Assembly: GCF_014850955.1 (NCBI RefSeq)
Contig: NZ_JACXSS010000001.1
Span: forward strand, 3,844,001 to 3,908,000
Direction of reading: 5' to 3'
DNA: 64,000 nt
Source of the DNA: Methylomonas albis
GTDB taxonomy: Bacteria; Pseudomonadota; Gammaproteobacteria; Methylococcales; Methylomonadaceae
Positions 55,004-63,336 of the stretch are shown one piece after another; the stretch's first letter is position 1; every line of letters starts with the position of its first letter. The translations under genes and the position numbers were made by a program. The notes under the pieces are model-generated. The model was not told the DNA's origin. It saw only the letters and a list, made by a program, of their open reading frames with translations, and did no database searches.

Positions 55004-55945
55004 ATGAAGCCTATTACTCACAAGCTCGCACTCGCTTTGTCCCTAGTGTCGTCTTTGCTCCTCTGCCAAACGGCCGATGCAGTAACAACACCGGCGGATC
55101 AAGACAAATTGCGCATGCATACCAGCATGCCCAGACGAACCAGCGACTCGCTATTTTCATACACCGCGGAATGGCGCATCGATGACGGTGAACTGTATCG
55201 ATCCACCGGCTTGAGTTTTTTAAACGCGCATAAATTCGATGAAGCGGCACCATCCGCCGTCACTAAAAAGCTGCTTACTTCAATGAAGGACGGCATGATT
55301 CAGCTGGACCCAAACTGGCGCGGCATCACTATCACCCAACCGCCGGAGCAAGCGGAATTGACCATAGCCAACAAAAACGGTTATTCGTTAACGACGGTAA
55401 CGGTCAGAGATTACAGCAACCAAGGCTTGCGTTTCGATCTTGCCGATAAAAGTTTCAGTGCCGACGGCGTGCAAGTAGCGCTGGACTTGGTGTTTAGCGC
55501 GGATGTGGAATATCTGGATGGCTTTTCTTCAAAAAAAGCCCTAACCGCTTCGCAAGGCGAAATCGAAATCAAGATAGACGATCAAAAACCTATCCATATC
55601 AAAACCGACGGCAAAACCACCCGCGAACTGGAGCAAGAAATCGCCAAGCAGTTAAGTATCGCTCAGCTGGCTGAAACACCGCTATATCCGGGCATGGTCA
55701 GCAACGATACCCGCAATAACAAACCTTTCGATGGCAGCGAAGTGCAATTTCTAAATCTTGCCGCCAAGTCGATCGCAATTGATATTAACGATCCGGCCTT
55801 GGGCGTACTGGCCAAATTCAAATTCAAGGACGAGAATCACTCGGTAAAGGTTGTGGAACCGCGCTTCATGCTTGGCGCGCTGGCTTTGACTGTGATTTTG
55901 GCAATTGTGTATTTCCGGCGTAAAAACGCGAAGAAGCCGTCATAA
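55004..55945 (+). CDS. Exported membrane-anchored protein of unknown function
   Basis: The ATG at 55004 follows GGAA by six bases and starts a signal peptide (~1-27). The 313-residue product has a beta-rich periplasmic region and ends in one membrane helix (~285-304, LALTVILAIVYF) with a basic tail RRKNAKKPS, so it would be anchored in the inner membrane facing out. I do not recognise the family. It stands 80 bp after mobA on the same strand, with no functional link apparent. Confidence 0.75.
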   Translation: MKPITHKLALALSLVSSLLLCQTADAVTTPADQDKLRMHTSMPRRTSDSLFSYTAEWRIDDGELYRSTGLSFLNAHKFDEAAPSAVTKKLLTSMKDGMIQLDPNWRGITITQPPEQAELTIANKNGYSLTTVTVRDYSNQGLRFDLADKSFSADGVQVALDLVFSADVEYLDGFSSKKALTASQGEIEIKIDDQKPIHIKTDGKTTRELEQEIAKQLSIAQLAETPLYPGMVSNDTRNNKPFDGSEVQFLNLAAKSIAIDINDPALGVLAKFKFKDENHSVKVVEPRFMLGALALTVILAIVYFRRKNAKKPS

Positions 55946-56003
55946 CGATGCGAGTTTCCGGATGTCCGCTTGGAAGGCTGAGGGCACCCGGATAAGACCT
56001 AAA

Positions 56004-56486
56004 TTAATGCCCTGAATGTTCAGGCTGCTTATCTGTGACGCTGGTTCTACGCAAAATATAACGATCGGCGAGCTTGCCGGAAATGCGATTGCCGTTGCTA
56101 TCCAACTGAATCAACACGTCCTTTTCAACCAAATATTGCTGCGAAGCTGAGCCATTCTTTGGAGTCAATACCAGAGTATTGGCTTTGTCGCCCGGGGCAA
56201 ACTTGCCCTTTTCAGTAAACTCCCGTTCCGATTTGCCCAGAAATTGGGTCATCAGCAAATAACTGCCATTTTTGTTCAAAGCCAGCGAGGTTTTCACGCC
56301 GATGCAGTCGGCACAGGGTGTCAGGCCGTTATAAATCCCCGGCCAATCGAGGCTTTTGTGTTCGTGGTGCGTATCCTTATCGTCGGCCGCGGCCGGTTCG
56401 GCAAGCGCCGGGTTATAAGCCGAAAACGCGGCTATGACGAGAAAAAAAACCAGATTTTTTTTTAATTTTAAGTTAACTGTTCGCAT
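56004..56486 (-). CDS. NlpE-like copper/envelope-stress protein
   Basis: The ATG at 56486 has AGGAG six bases upstream. The 160-residue product has a Lys-rich signal peptide (~1-29, ALA-EP) without a lipidation Cys. A His-rich DTHHEHKS stretch follows, then an NlpE N-terminal-type domain with the CxxC motif GLTPCADCIGVKTSLAL and the barrel strands NGSYLLMTQFLGKSERE to GNRISGKLADRYILRR. NlpE in E. coli is an outer-membrane lipoprotein that signals surface contact and copper stress to Cpx. Here the protein appears soluble and periplasmic. A Cpx-like system is encoded 12 kb away. Confidence 0.83.
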   Translation of the reverse strand: MRTVNLKLKKNLVFFLVIAAFSAYNPALAEPAAADDKDTHHEHKSLDWPGIYNGLTPCADCIGVKTSLALNKNGSYLLMTQFLGKSEREFTEKGKFAPGDKANTLVLTPKNGSASQQYLVEKDVLIQLDSNGNRISGKLADRYILRRTSVTDKQPEHSGH

Positions 56487-57166
56487 ATTTGCTCCTGGAC
56501 AAACCATCGATAATAATAATTATTGGGTAGATACCACGCGGAAAATTCATTATTCGCTGAAACTCTGTCGCGTGAAGCGGCGTAGAAAAATTGGCATGTC
56601 AATAAAGACAATCACCAATAAGTACCTTTTTGCCGGTTGCCATTTAACCGATCAATAGCGCACACCATTGATTTATAAAGTCACCCTTATAAACGCGCAT
56701 AATTCCAACGGTGTATTGTGGCATAGCTGGGGATGATTGACCGCTTTCATATCGCTAAGCCGTATAGACAAGCCGATTAAAGCATCAGCCAACCGCATTC
56801 AAGCGCTAATAATCTGAGCGGAAACGGTATCCACTCAATTGAAACCCCACATAGCTTGATTCAGACAATGCAATAACCTTAAGTTTGAACTTATAGAGCT
56901 CCTTACCAGAAGCGATTAGGACGTTTTTGTGCGCTAGCCCCGATTTTTTATAGACGTTTTTTGACGTGACACTTAAAACTTAGACTCCCGTTCACAGAAG
57001 TTTTTTTTTGCTGTTACATTGCCGCCCGATTAGAAAATTTAATCGTTTATTACCTGTACCGAAACGGTACCACTATTTTTACCCCGAGACGCCGCAAGGT
57101 AATCTCGCTTCAGTAAGTTGGCTCGGTTGGTGTGCTTACTGAAGTTAAACTCCAAAGGTGACCGAT
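56487..57166. other. Long intergenic region upstream of the metalloprotease gene
   Basis: I see no gene in these 680 bp. The region separates divergent genes and should contain both promoters. A 15-bp motif occurs twice on the forward strand, GAAACGGTATCCACT at 56821 and GAAACGGTACCACT at 57061, exactly 240 bp apart, and the second copy contains the palindrome GGTACC. These could be regulatory sites. Confidence 0.4.
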
Positions 57167-59392
57167 ATGAATACTCATATCCTCAGAAAACCCAAAGCTC
57201 TGGCATCCGCTATTTCCGCTGGACTATTTTTTTCCACAATGGCGTTCTCCGCTAATACTTCCTTGCTGATAGGCAAGGATCTCGACCAAAACCGCGATTT
57301 GGTTTCCACCGTAATGCAAGGCCGTAACTACACGGTGCAAATTGACGAACAAGGAAAAATCAAACAAGTTATCGACACCGGCGCCAATGGCGACGGCACA
57401 GATCCGCTTGCCATCGCCAGCAACTCGGCTATTACTCCGTCAAGTGTAGGCGCGATGCTCGAATTGCCGATTAATTATCAAGGCCAACACGCTATCGACA
57501 TCTTGGGCACCGATCTGTCAAAAGTCGCGGAAAGCTACGGTTTAACCGCCGATAAGCTGGCGGAGATGCTTAAAGAAGACGACACGATGCGAGTCGATAG
57601 CAACGGCAGAGTCTTATATGTGGACAATAACGCCGATCAGCAAAATCAAACGCAAGCTGGCAATCTTGCATCACCTGAAAATGTTACCGGTACAACGGCT
57701 ACAACCAATCCGCCGGTGCCTATAGCCTCGAAAGCGGCACTAGCAAACGCGTTTTTATTGCACAGCAAACCGGGTGCAAGCAAAACCATATATCTGGATT
57801 TCGACGGTCATGTTGCTCAGGGCACCGCTTGGTCCGCTTCCACCATTAACGCGCCAGCTTACGACCTGACCGGCAACCCGGGCGTTTTCGACGATACCGA
57901 ACGCAGCAATATCATTAGTATGTGGAACCGAGTGGCAGAAGACTATATTGCTTTCGATGTCGACGTGACCACCCAGCTACCGACTAACGACGCCTTATTC
58001 CGCACCAGCGCGGCGGACACCAACTACGGAATACGCGTGGTAGTCACTAAAACCGTGATTAACTGCGGTTGCGGCGGCATCGCCTATGTAGGCGTAGTCA
58101 ACTTGGTTAACAATGCATATTACCAACCGGCCTGGGTGTTTCAAGACGGTTTGGCAAATAACGAGAAATACATCGCCGAAGCAGTCTCTCACGAAGCCGG
58201 CCATAACCTGGGCCTGCAACACGACGGCCAAAAACCCAGCACTGGCTATTACGCGGGCCATGGTACCGGCGTCACAGGTTGGGCACCGATTATGGGCGTG
58301 GGCTATTACAAAAATCTGACGCAATGGAATCCAGGTAGCTATCCAAATGCCAATAATCAGCAGGATGATATTGGGACGTTTGCCAGTTACGGCATTCTGG
58401 CTAGAAGCGACGATTACGGTAATAGCTTAAGCACAGCCAGTTCCTTAACAAATATCGGCACGGCAACTGCGCTGAATATTCAGACCTTTGGCGTAATCGA
58501 AACATCTGCAGATACTGACATGTTTATGATCAGCACCGCTGGTGGTACGGTTAATTTGACAGCTAGCCCAGCAGCAGTTGGCCCAAACCTGGATATTAAG
58601 CTGACCTTATACAACACCAGCGGTGCAGTGGTGGCTGCCAATGCGCCGGAAACAACTTTAACAGCAGCTATCAACCAATCAGTACCGGCAGGCACGTATT
58701 ATTTGGCAGTGGCCAGCTCAGGTCGTACGGCAGTAAGCGGCGATGCGGGCTACCCTGTCTACGGCAGCTTGGGTCAATACCAAATCACCGGCAACTATGT
58801 GCCCACCAGCCCTGCCAAACCGCCGGTCGGCAGTGTCTCCGCTTCTGCCTTGACCGGTCCGGCACCATTAACGGTTAATTTCTCAGCCAATAACACTATC
58901 GGAAATGGCAACATCACTGGCTATCAATGGTCATTTGGGGATAACACTAGTGCAACTGGTTCAAATCCAGCTCATACCTTTACGACAGTTGGCTCCTACA
59001 CGGTTAAATTGCTGGTTACCAATCAATATCAATTAACCGACACCAAAACGGTGCAGATCACGGTCACCGCGCCACCTCTGCCAACCATGTGGGTACCTAC
59101 AATAGGTATGACAGTCGTTAAGGCTACCAACGTGCAAGCAAAAATGTCGGTTAAACTGATCGATTCCAACGGCAAGCCGGTAGCGAATGCCACTGTAACA
59201 GGTACATTTAGCGGTTCGGTTTCAGGTACGGTTACCAATAAAACCGATGCTACAGGCACCGTTATTCAAACTGCTACCACAACGAAAATGACTGGAGGTT
59301 CCGCAACCTATACGCTAAACAGCGTTACTGCGGCGGGATATACCTACAATCCGACCAAAAATGTTAAGTCGGTTGTCACAATGACTTGGTAA
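57167..59392 (+). CDS. Secreted zinc metalloprotease with PPC, PKD and Ig-like domains
   Basis: The ATG at 57167 has AAAGG eight bases upstream. The GTG at 57158 lies inside that site. The 741-residue protein has a signal peptide (~1-30), a long N-terminal region that may be a propeptide (~31-190), a metzincin-type catalytic domain with HEAGHNLGLQHDG (~342-354), a pre-peptidase C-type domain (~425-535), a PKD domain (~545-635; PAPLTVNFSA, YQWSFGDN, HTFTTVGSYTVKLLV) and a C-terminal Ig-like domain (~640-741). It should be exported and degrade or process proteins outside the cell. No sorting tail was seen. Two terminators follow. Confidence 0.9.
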   Translation: MNTHILRKPKALASAISAGLFFSTMAFSANTSLLIGKDLDQNRDLVSTVMQGRNYTVQIDEQGKIKQVIDTGANGDGTDPLAIASNSAITPSSVGAMLELPINYQGQHAIDILGTDLSKVAESYGLTADKLAEMLKEDDTMRVDSNGRVLYVDNNADQQNQTQAGNLASPENVTGTTATTNPPVPIASKAALANAFLLHSKPGASKTIYLDFDGHVAQGTAWSASTINAPAYDLTGNPGVFDDTERSNIISMWNRVAEDYIAFDVDVTTQLPTNDALFRTSAADTNYGIRVVVTKTVINCGCGGIAYVGVVNLVNNAYYQPAWVFQDGLANNEKYIAEAVSHEAGHNLGLQHDGQKPSTGYYAGHGTGVTGWAPIMGVGYYKNLTQWNPGSYPNANNQQDDIGTFASYGILARSDDYGNSLSTASSLTNIGTATALNIQTFGVIETSADTDMFMISTAGGTVNLTASPAAVGPNLDIKLTLYNTSGAVVAANAPETTLTAAINQSVPAGTYYLAVASSGRTAVSGDAGYPVYGSLGQYQITGNYVPTSPAKPPVGSVSASALTGPAPLTVNFSANNTIGNGNITGYQWSFGDNTSATGSNPAHTFTTVGSYTVKLLVTNQYQLTDTKTVQITVTAPPLPTMWVPTIGMTVVKATNVQAKMSVKLIDSNGKPVANATVTGTFSGSVSGTVTNKTDATGTVIQTATTTKMTGGSATYTLNSVTAAGYTYNPTKNVKSVVTMTW

Positions 59393-59405
59393 GGCACTAA
59401 AGCCG

Positions 59406-59430
59406 AAAAAGGGGGAGACTCCGCCTTTTT
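59406..59430 (+). terminator. Rho-independent terminator of the metalloprotease gene
   Basis: AAAAAGG-g-GGAG and CTCC-g-CCTTTTT form a stem with a one-base loop, 14 bp after the stop codon, ending in five T. Confidence 0.8.
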
Positions 59431-59465
59431 CATTGGACCGATACTCCATTGCCAGTTAGCTGGCT

Positions 59466-59500
59466 AAAAAAGCCTGTAGCGTTTAACTACAGGCTTTTTT
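59466..59500. terminator. Bidirectional terminator
   Basis: AAAAAGCCTGTAG and CTACAGGCTTTTT form a long perfect stem with a short loop, T-rich on both strands. It lies between the metalloprotease gene (forward) and the small membrane gene (reverse) and serves both. Confidence 0.88.
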
Positions 59501-59519
59501 GATTTATCAGCACCAGCTT

Positions 59520-59852
59520 TTAAAACGGAAACACCGATAGATTTAAACCGATCATGGCGATATTGACGACAAATCCATAGTTAGCCATGGTTTTTCGGAG
59601 TTTTGATTTGAACATGGCGACGGAAGCCAATCCTAATCCAACCAGATCCATCACGATAAAAACCGCAATCAAAAAGCGTAAGCCATCGCTGCTCGACACA
59701 CCATCGGTAGCGGCGTAAATAGGAAATAAAATAAATATCCAAATAACAAAATTACAAGCCGCCAGCAATAAGGCAGTATTCGAATACCCAAGCAAGCGAT
59801 GCTGCATACGCCGGGGCGGGGATTCTTGAAGTTCATCTATCGGCTGGTTCAT
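59520..59852 (-). CDS. Small membrane protein of unknown function
   Basis: The ATG at 59852 gives 110 residues; a GTG four codons upstream (59864) is also possible and neither has a clear ribosome site. The protein has three likely membrane helices (roughly 24-47, 60-80 and 90-108) with a short polar start. I do not recognise the family. It is divergent from the oxidase operon and ends at a strong bidirectional terminator. Confidence 0.7.
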   Translation of the reverse strand: MNQPIDELQESPPRRMQHRLLGYSNTALLLAACNFVIWIFILFPIYAATDGVSSSDGLRFLIAVFIVMDLVGLGLASVAMFKSKLRKTMANYGFVVNIAMIGLNLSVFPF

Positions 59853-60295
59853 GGTGGTTATCACTCGTTATTGAAATACCCGAAGGACTCCTGCGATCAC
59901 TCCGTATCAAGCTTCTCGCATACCAGCCCTTATAGTTTTTTTGACGATCAAACTATCACTTTCCCCGAATAGTGACATGCCGACACTATCAATTCCAATT
60001 TTTTGCGCTTCAACACTCGCTAAATAAATTTCTTGCGATGCTACCCTTCAAGGAACATAGGCATTGTCGAGCAAATGCCCTACGCCAACCCAACGTTCTT
60101 GGCAAACTTTCGCATAACATTCTTACAAACAATTAATAACATTAGATTTATCGCTTTCGATTAGCCGGGCGCTAGGGGTATGATTACCTCAGCAATCGGA
60201 TGGTAAAGTCATCAGCAAGAATGACGTAGCCCCTGCTGTTCATGCCGTTGGTTGCCAACATAATTCCTATCAAAACGCATACAAGAAGGAAGGAT
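59853..60295. other. Intergenic region upstream of the ba3 oxidase operon
   Basis: No gene is seen in these 443 bp between the divergent small membrane gene and the oxidase operon. Promoters of both should lie here. AAGGAAGGAT immediately before 60296 is the ribosome site of the first oxidase gene. I saw no clear FNR- or ArcA-type box. Confidence 0.4.
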
Positions 60296-60448
60296 ATGAA
60301 CAATCTCTCTGAAGAAGAACGTCAAGAAATTTTGCAAAGCTCACCAGTCGGCACTTGGGCGCTGATGTTGATCGTCGGCGGTGGCATGGTCGTGGCCTGG
60401 CTGTTAATGTATTACGGCATATTTTTGCCGCGCGGTCATATTGGTTAA
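60296..60448 (+). CDS. Small single-helix subunit of ba3-type oxidase
   Basis: The ATG at 60296 is set by AAGGAAGGAT directly upstream. A longer frame from 60242 is not likely. The 50-residue product has a charged start (NNLSEEERQEIL), one membrane helix (~20-40, LMLIVGGGMVVAWLLMYYGIF) and a short end. This is the form of the small subunit IIa (CbaD-type) that stabilises ba3 oxidases in Thermus and relatives. It opens the oxidase operon, 10 bp before the subunit II start. Confidence 0.8.
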   Translation: MNNLSEEERQEILQSSPVGTWALMLIVGGGMVVAWLLMYYGIFLPRGHIG

Positions 60449-60458
60449 AGGGGGCTGC

Positions 60459-60983
60459 ATGCATATCGATAAACTGGAAAAAAACTGGGCGGGTATCTCT
60501 CTTGGGATAGCCGGATTGTTCGTCACCGTTATTCTGGGGTCGGCGTTTTTTCACGGCATTCACGCGCCGAGTAACGTCGAAACCATAGACTCCGCCAAAC
60601 TGCATCTATCAGCAGAATTCGCCGAAGATAAACTTGGGGTGGAGCGCAATCCGAATGGTAGTGTCACCGTGCGCATGGTGGCCGGCCGTTACGGCTTTTA
60701 TCCAAAAGAACTCACCCTGCCGGCCGAAACCGAAATTACCTTTCGCTGGGTTAGTCTGGACGTAATCCACGGCGTGCATATGCCGATGACCAATATGAGC
60801 ACAATGATCGTACCCGGTTACGTAGCCCAGGTAATCACCGCGTTTCATCATGCCGGCGATTATCCAGTGCTGTGCAACGAATATTGCGGCATGGGCCACG
60901 CGCATATGTGGAGCAATATCAAAGTGGTTAGCAAGGCGCAATGGGAAGCGCTCAACAAACAAGGGGGAGCAAATCATGGATAA
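60459..60983 (+). CDS. ba3-type cytochrome c oxidase subunit II
   Basis: The ATG at 60459 follows AGGGGG by five bases. The 174-residue subunit has one N-terminal membrane helix (~15-36) and a periplasmic cupredoxin domain with the dinuclear copper site: CNEYCGMGHAHM (two Cys, His, Met) and an upstream His in SLDVIHGVHMPM. One membrane helix instead of two is the mark of ba3-type subunit II (CbaB in Thermus). It receives electrons from a small cytochrome and passes them to subunit I. It overlaps subunit I by eight bases. Confidence 0.93.
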   Translation: MHIDKLEKNWAGISLGIAGLFVTVILGSAFFHGIHAPSNVETIDSAKLHLSAEFAEDKLGVERNPNGSVTVRMVAGRYGFYPKELTLPAETEITFRWVSLDVIHGVHMPMTNMSTMIVPGYVAQVITAFHHAGDYPVLCNEYCGMGHAHMWSNIKVVSKAQWEALNKQGGANHG

Positions 60984-62595
60984 CGCAGTGGAAAAAAAAT
61001 TGGCGCTGACTCACTTCTGGGTGGCGTTCGGCGCTTTTGGGCTGGCGGCGGTGATGGGCCTGTATCAGGTCATCGAGCGTAGCGGCTTTTTTGGCTTTCT
61101 GGAATCTAGAGAAGTTTATTACGCCTCAGTCAGTACCCACGGTGTGTTGATGGGCTTTGTATTGACGACATTTTTCATCATGGGCTTTGGCTATTATGTG
61201 GCCAACACCTCGTTAAAGTTACCGGTTTGGAACAAGACCTTTGCCTGGACCGGCTTCGGCGTTTCTCTGATCGGCGTAATACTGGCAGCCTTGCCATTAC
61301 TGCTTGGCCAAGCGTCGGTACTGTTCACCTTTTATCCGCCGCTGATGGCACATCCGATATTTTACATCGGCGCGACCTTGTTGGTCGTGGGCTCCTGGTT
61401 CTGGTGCGTGTCGATGATTGTCATGTACATGCAATGGAAAAAGGCGAATCCGGATCAACCTGTGCCGCTGGCCATGTTCGCCACCACAGCCAATGCGATC
61501 TTATGGCTATGGACCAGCGCCGGCGTCGCTGCCGAAGTGTTGTTTCAGTTGATTCCATGGGCATTAGGCTGGATAGATACCATCGATGCCGGCCTGGCAC
61601 GCACATTGTTTGCCTGGACCTTGCATCCCATCGTCTATTTCTGGCTAATTCCAACCTACACGGCGTTCTATACGTTGGTCCCCAAACAAGCCGGCGGCTT
61701 TTTGTTCAGCGACGAGATGGCCAGAGCGGCGTTCATCCTGCTGGTGGTGTTTAGTTTACCTATCGGTTTCCATCACTTGTATATGGATCCGGAACAAGCA
61801 CACGGCTGGAAAATCCTGCATGCAGTCGGCACTTTTGTGGTAACTCTACCGACTTTCATCACCGGCTTTACGGTCATAGCCTCGCTGGAAATCGCCGGCC
61901 GGCTCAACGGCGGCAAGGGCTTGTTCGGCTGGATTGCGGCCTTGCCTTGGAATAACCCAATGGTGTTGGCGATTATCCTGGGTTTGTTGATGCTAATCTT
62001 CGGCGGCTTCGGCGGCTTGGTCAACGCCAGTTACGCTATGAATGCGATGGTGCACAACACCGCCTGGATTTCGGGACATTTCCATCTGATCTTCGGCGGC
62101 ACCACCATCATCATGTACTTCGGCATCGCCTATTATTTATGGCCGATTTTGACCGGTAAACCGTTGTATTGCCCGTCAATGGCCATCGCCCAACTGTGGA
62201 GCTGGTTCATCGGCATGATTATCATGACCACCCCATGGCATATATTGGGCTTGCTCGGTCAACCACGCCGCATCGATAGCGTCAATTACAACAATCTATT
62301 AACCATTTCCTGGGAACCCTACGAAGTGACCATGATTTTTGGTGGTTTGATTTTGGTCGTTTCCGCCGGCATGCTGGTTTACAACCTTTATAAAACGCAT
62401 CTCGGCAGCGAAAGCTATCAGGGTGAGGTGGAATATGCGGAACCGATTCATGCGGTCAAGGACTTGCCCGGCTATCTGAACAGCTTCACCTTATGGAATA
62501 TCGTCATCGGCGTATTCATGCTGATTGCTTTCGGTTATCCAATCCTGCAATTCTTCTTGATGGAAACCTTTGGTTCAGGCAGATGGGGGGTCTGA
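60976..62595 (+). CDS. ba3-type cytochrome c oxidase subunit I
   Basis: The ATG at 60976 overlaps the subunit II stop and has a GGGGGAG site. The 539-residue subunit has about 13 membrane helices and the heme-copper signatures: THGVLMG with the heme b His, the HPIVYFWLIPTY segment with the His-Tyr pair of the copper site, and VHNTAWISGHFHLIFGG with the closing heme ligands. The HPxVYFW form is typical of B-family (ba3) enzymes (CbaA). It reduces oxygen to water and pumps protons. High oxygen affinity is known for this family and would suit a microaerobic methanotroph (inference). Confidence 0.95.
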   Translation: MDNAVEKKLALTHFWVAFGAFGLAAVMGLYQVIERSGFFGFLESREVYYASVSTHGVLMGFVLTTFFIMGFGYYVANTSLKLPVWNKTFAWTGFGVSLIGVILAALPLLLGQASVLFTFYPPLMAHPIFYIGATLLVVGSWFWCVSMIVMYMQWKKANPDQPVPLAMFATTANAILWLWTSAGVAAEVLFQLIPWALGWIDTIDAGLARTLFAWTLHPIVYFWLIPTYTAFYTLVPKQAGGFLFSDEMARAAFILLVVFSLPIGFHHLYMDPEQAHGWKILHAVGTFVVTLPTFITGFTVIASLEIAGRLNGGKGLFGWIAALPWNNPMVLAIILGLLMLIFGGFGGLVNASYAMNAMVHNTAWISGHFHLIFGGTTIIMYFGIAYYLWPILTGKPLYCPSMAIAQLWSWFIGMIIMTTPWHILGLLGQPRRIDSVNYNNLLTISWEPYEVTMIFGGLILVVSAGMLVYNLYKTHLGSESYQGEVEYAEPIHAVKDLPGYLNSFTLWNIVIGVFMLIAFGYPILQFFLMETFGSGRWGV

Positions 62596-62597
62596 TT

Positions 62598-63245
62598 ATG
62601 AAAAAACTCATTCTAAGCGCAGCTTTATTGCTACCAAGCGCGGCATTTGCCCAGCCTTCCTCACAAGTCGCCTGGACCGCCGATCAGTTAAATTTCGTGA
62701 AAGCCGGCAACCCGCAAAAAGGCGCGGAATTGGCCAAGACTTGCAGTGCCTGTCACGGCGAAAAAGGCATCAGTACCTCGGCGGCCTTCCCGTCGCTGGC
62801 AGGGCAATTGCCGACTTATTTATACAAGCAATTGCAGGATTATGCAGATGGTAGTCGGGATAACGCGATGATGTCGGGTTTGGCTAAAACGCTCAGCAAG
62901 CAAGATGCTGTCGATTTGGCGGCATGGTTTGGCTCACAACCGCCTGCGTTCCAATCGAGAACGGTGATGGTCTATGAAAACGCCGAAGCCTTGGTTAAAA
63001 ACGGTAGTCGCGAGCGGGTGCTACCACCTTGCGAAGTGTGCCATGGTGGTGCTGGCAAGGGCCAAGTGGTCGACATTCCAGCACTATCCGGCCAGAATGC
63101 CGATTACATTTCCGCCACACTGCATGCATTTAAGGACGGCGCAAGGCGCAACGACATCTATAGCCGGATGCGCATCATTGCTCAAGCCTTGACTGACAAC
63201 GAAATCAGCGAACTGGGTTATTACTACCAAAATATCAAAAAATAG
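62598..63245 (+). CDS. Diheme c-type cytochrome of the oxidase operon
   Basis: The ATG at 62598 follows GGGGGG and begins a signal peptide (~1-17, AFA-QP). The 215-residue product has two heme c domains with CSACH (~48-52) and CEVCH (~144-148), arranged like cytochrome c4. The axial Met is in DNAMMSGLAK for the first and near IYSRMRIIA for the second. It starts two bases after subunit I, so it is probably the electron donor to the CuA site of the oxidase. Confidence 0.92.
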   Translation: MKKLILSAALLLPSAAFAQPSSQVAWTADQLNFVKAGNPQKGAELAKTCSACHGEKGISTSAAFPSLAGQLPTYLYKQLQDYADGSRDNAMMSGLAKTLSKQDAVDLAAWFGSQPPAFQSRTVMVYENAEALVKNGSRERVLPPCEVCHGGAGKGQVVDIPALSGQNADYISATLHAFKDGARRNDIYSRMRIIAQALTDNEISELGYYYQNIKK

Positions 63246-63336
63246 TAATATGCTTGGCACGGGAGGCAGGACTTTTGCTTCCCGCTTAAAGTCTTGCGCT
63301 AAACGATACCATCCTCAATAACCCGGAATAGCATCT

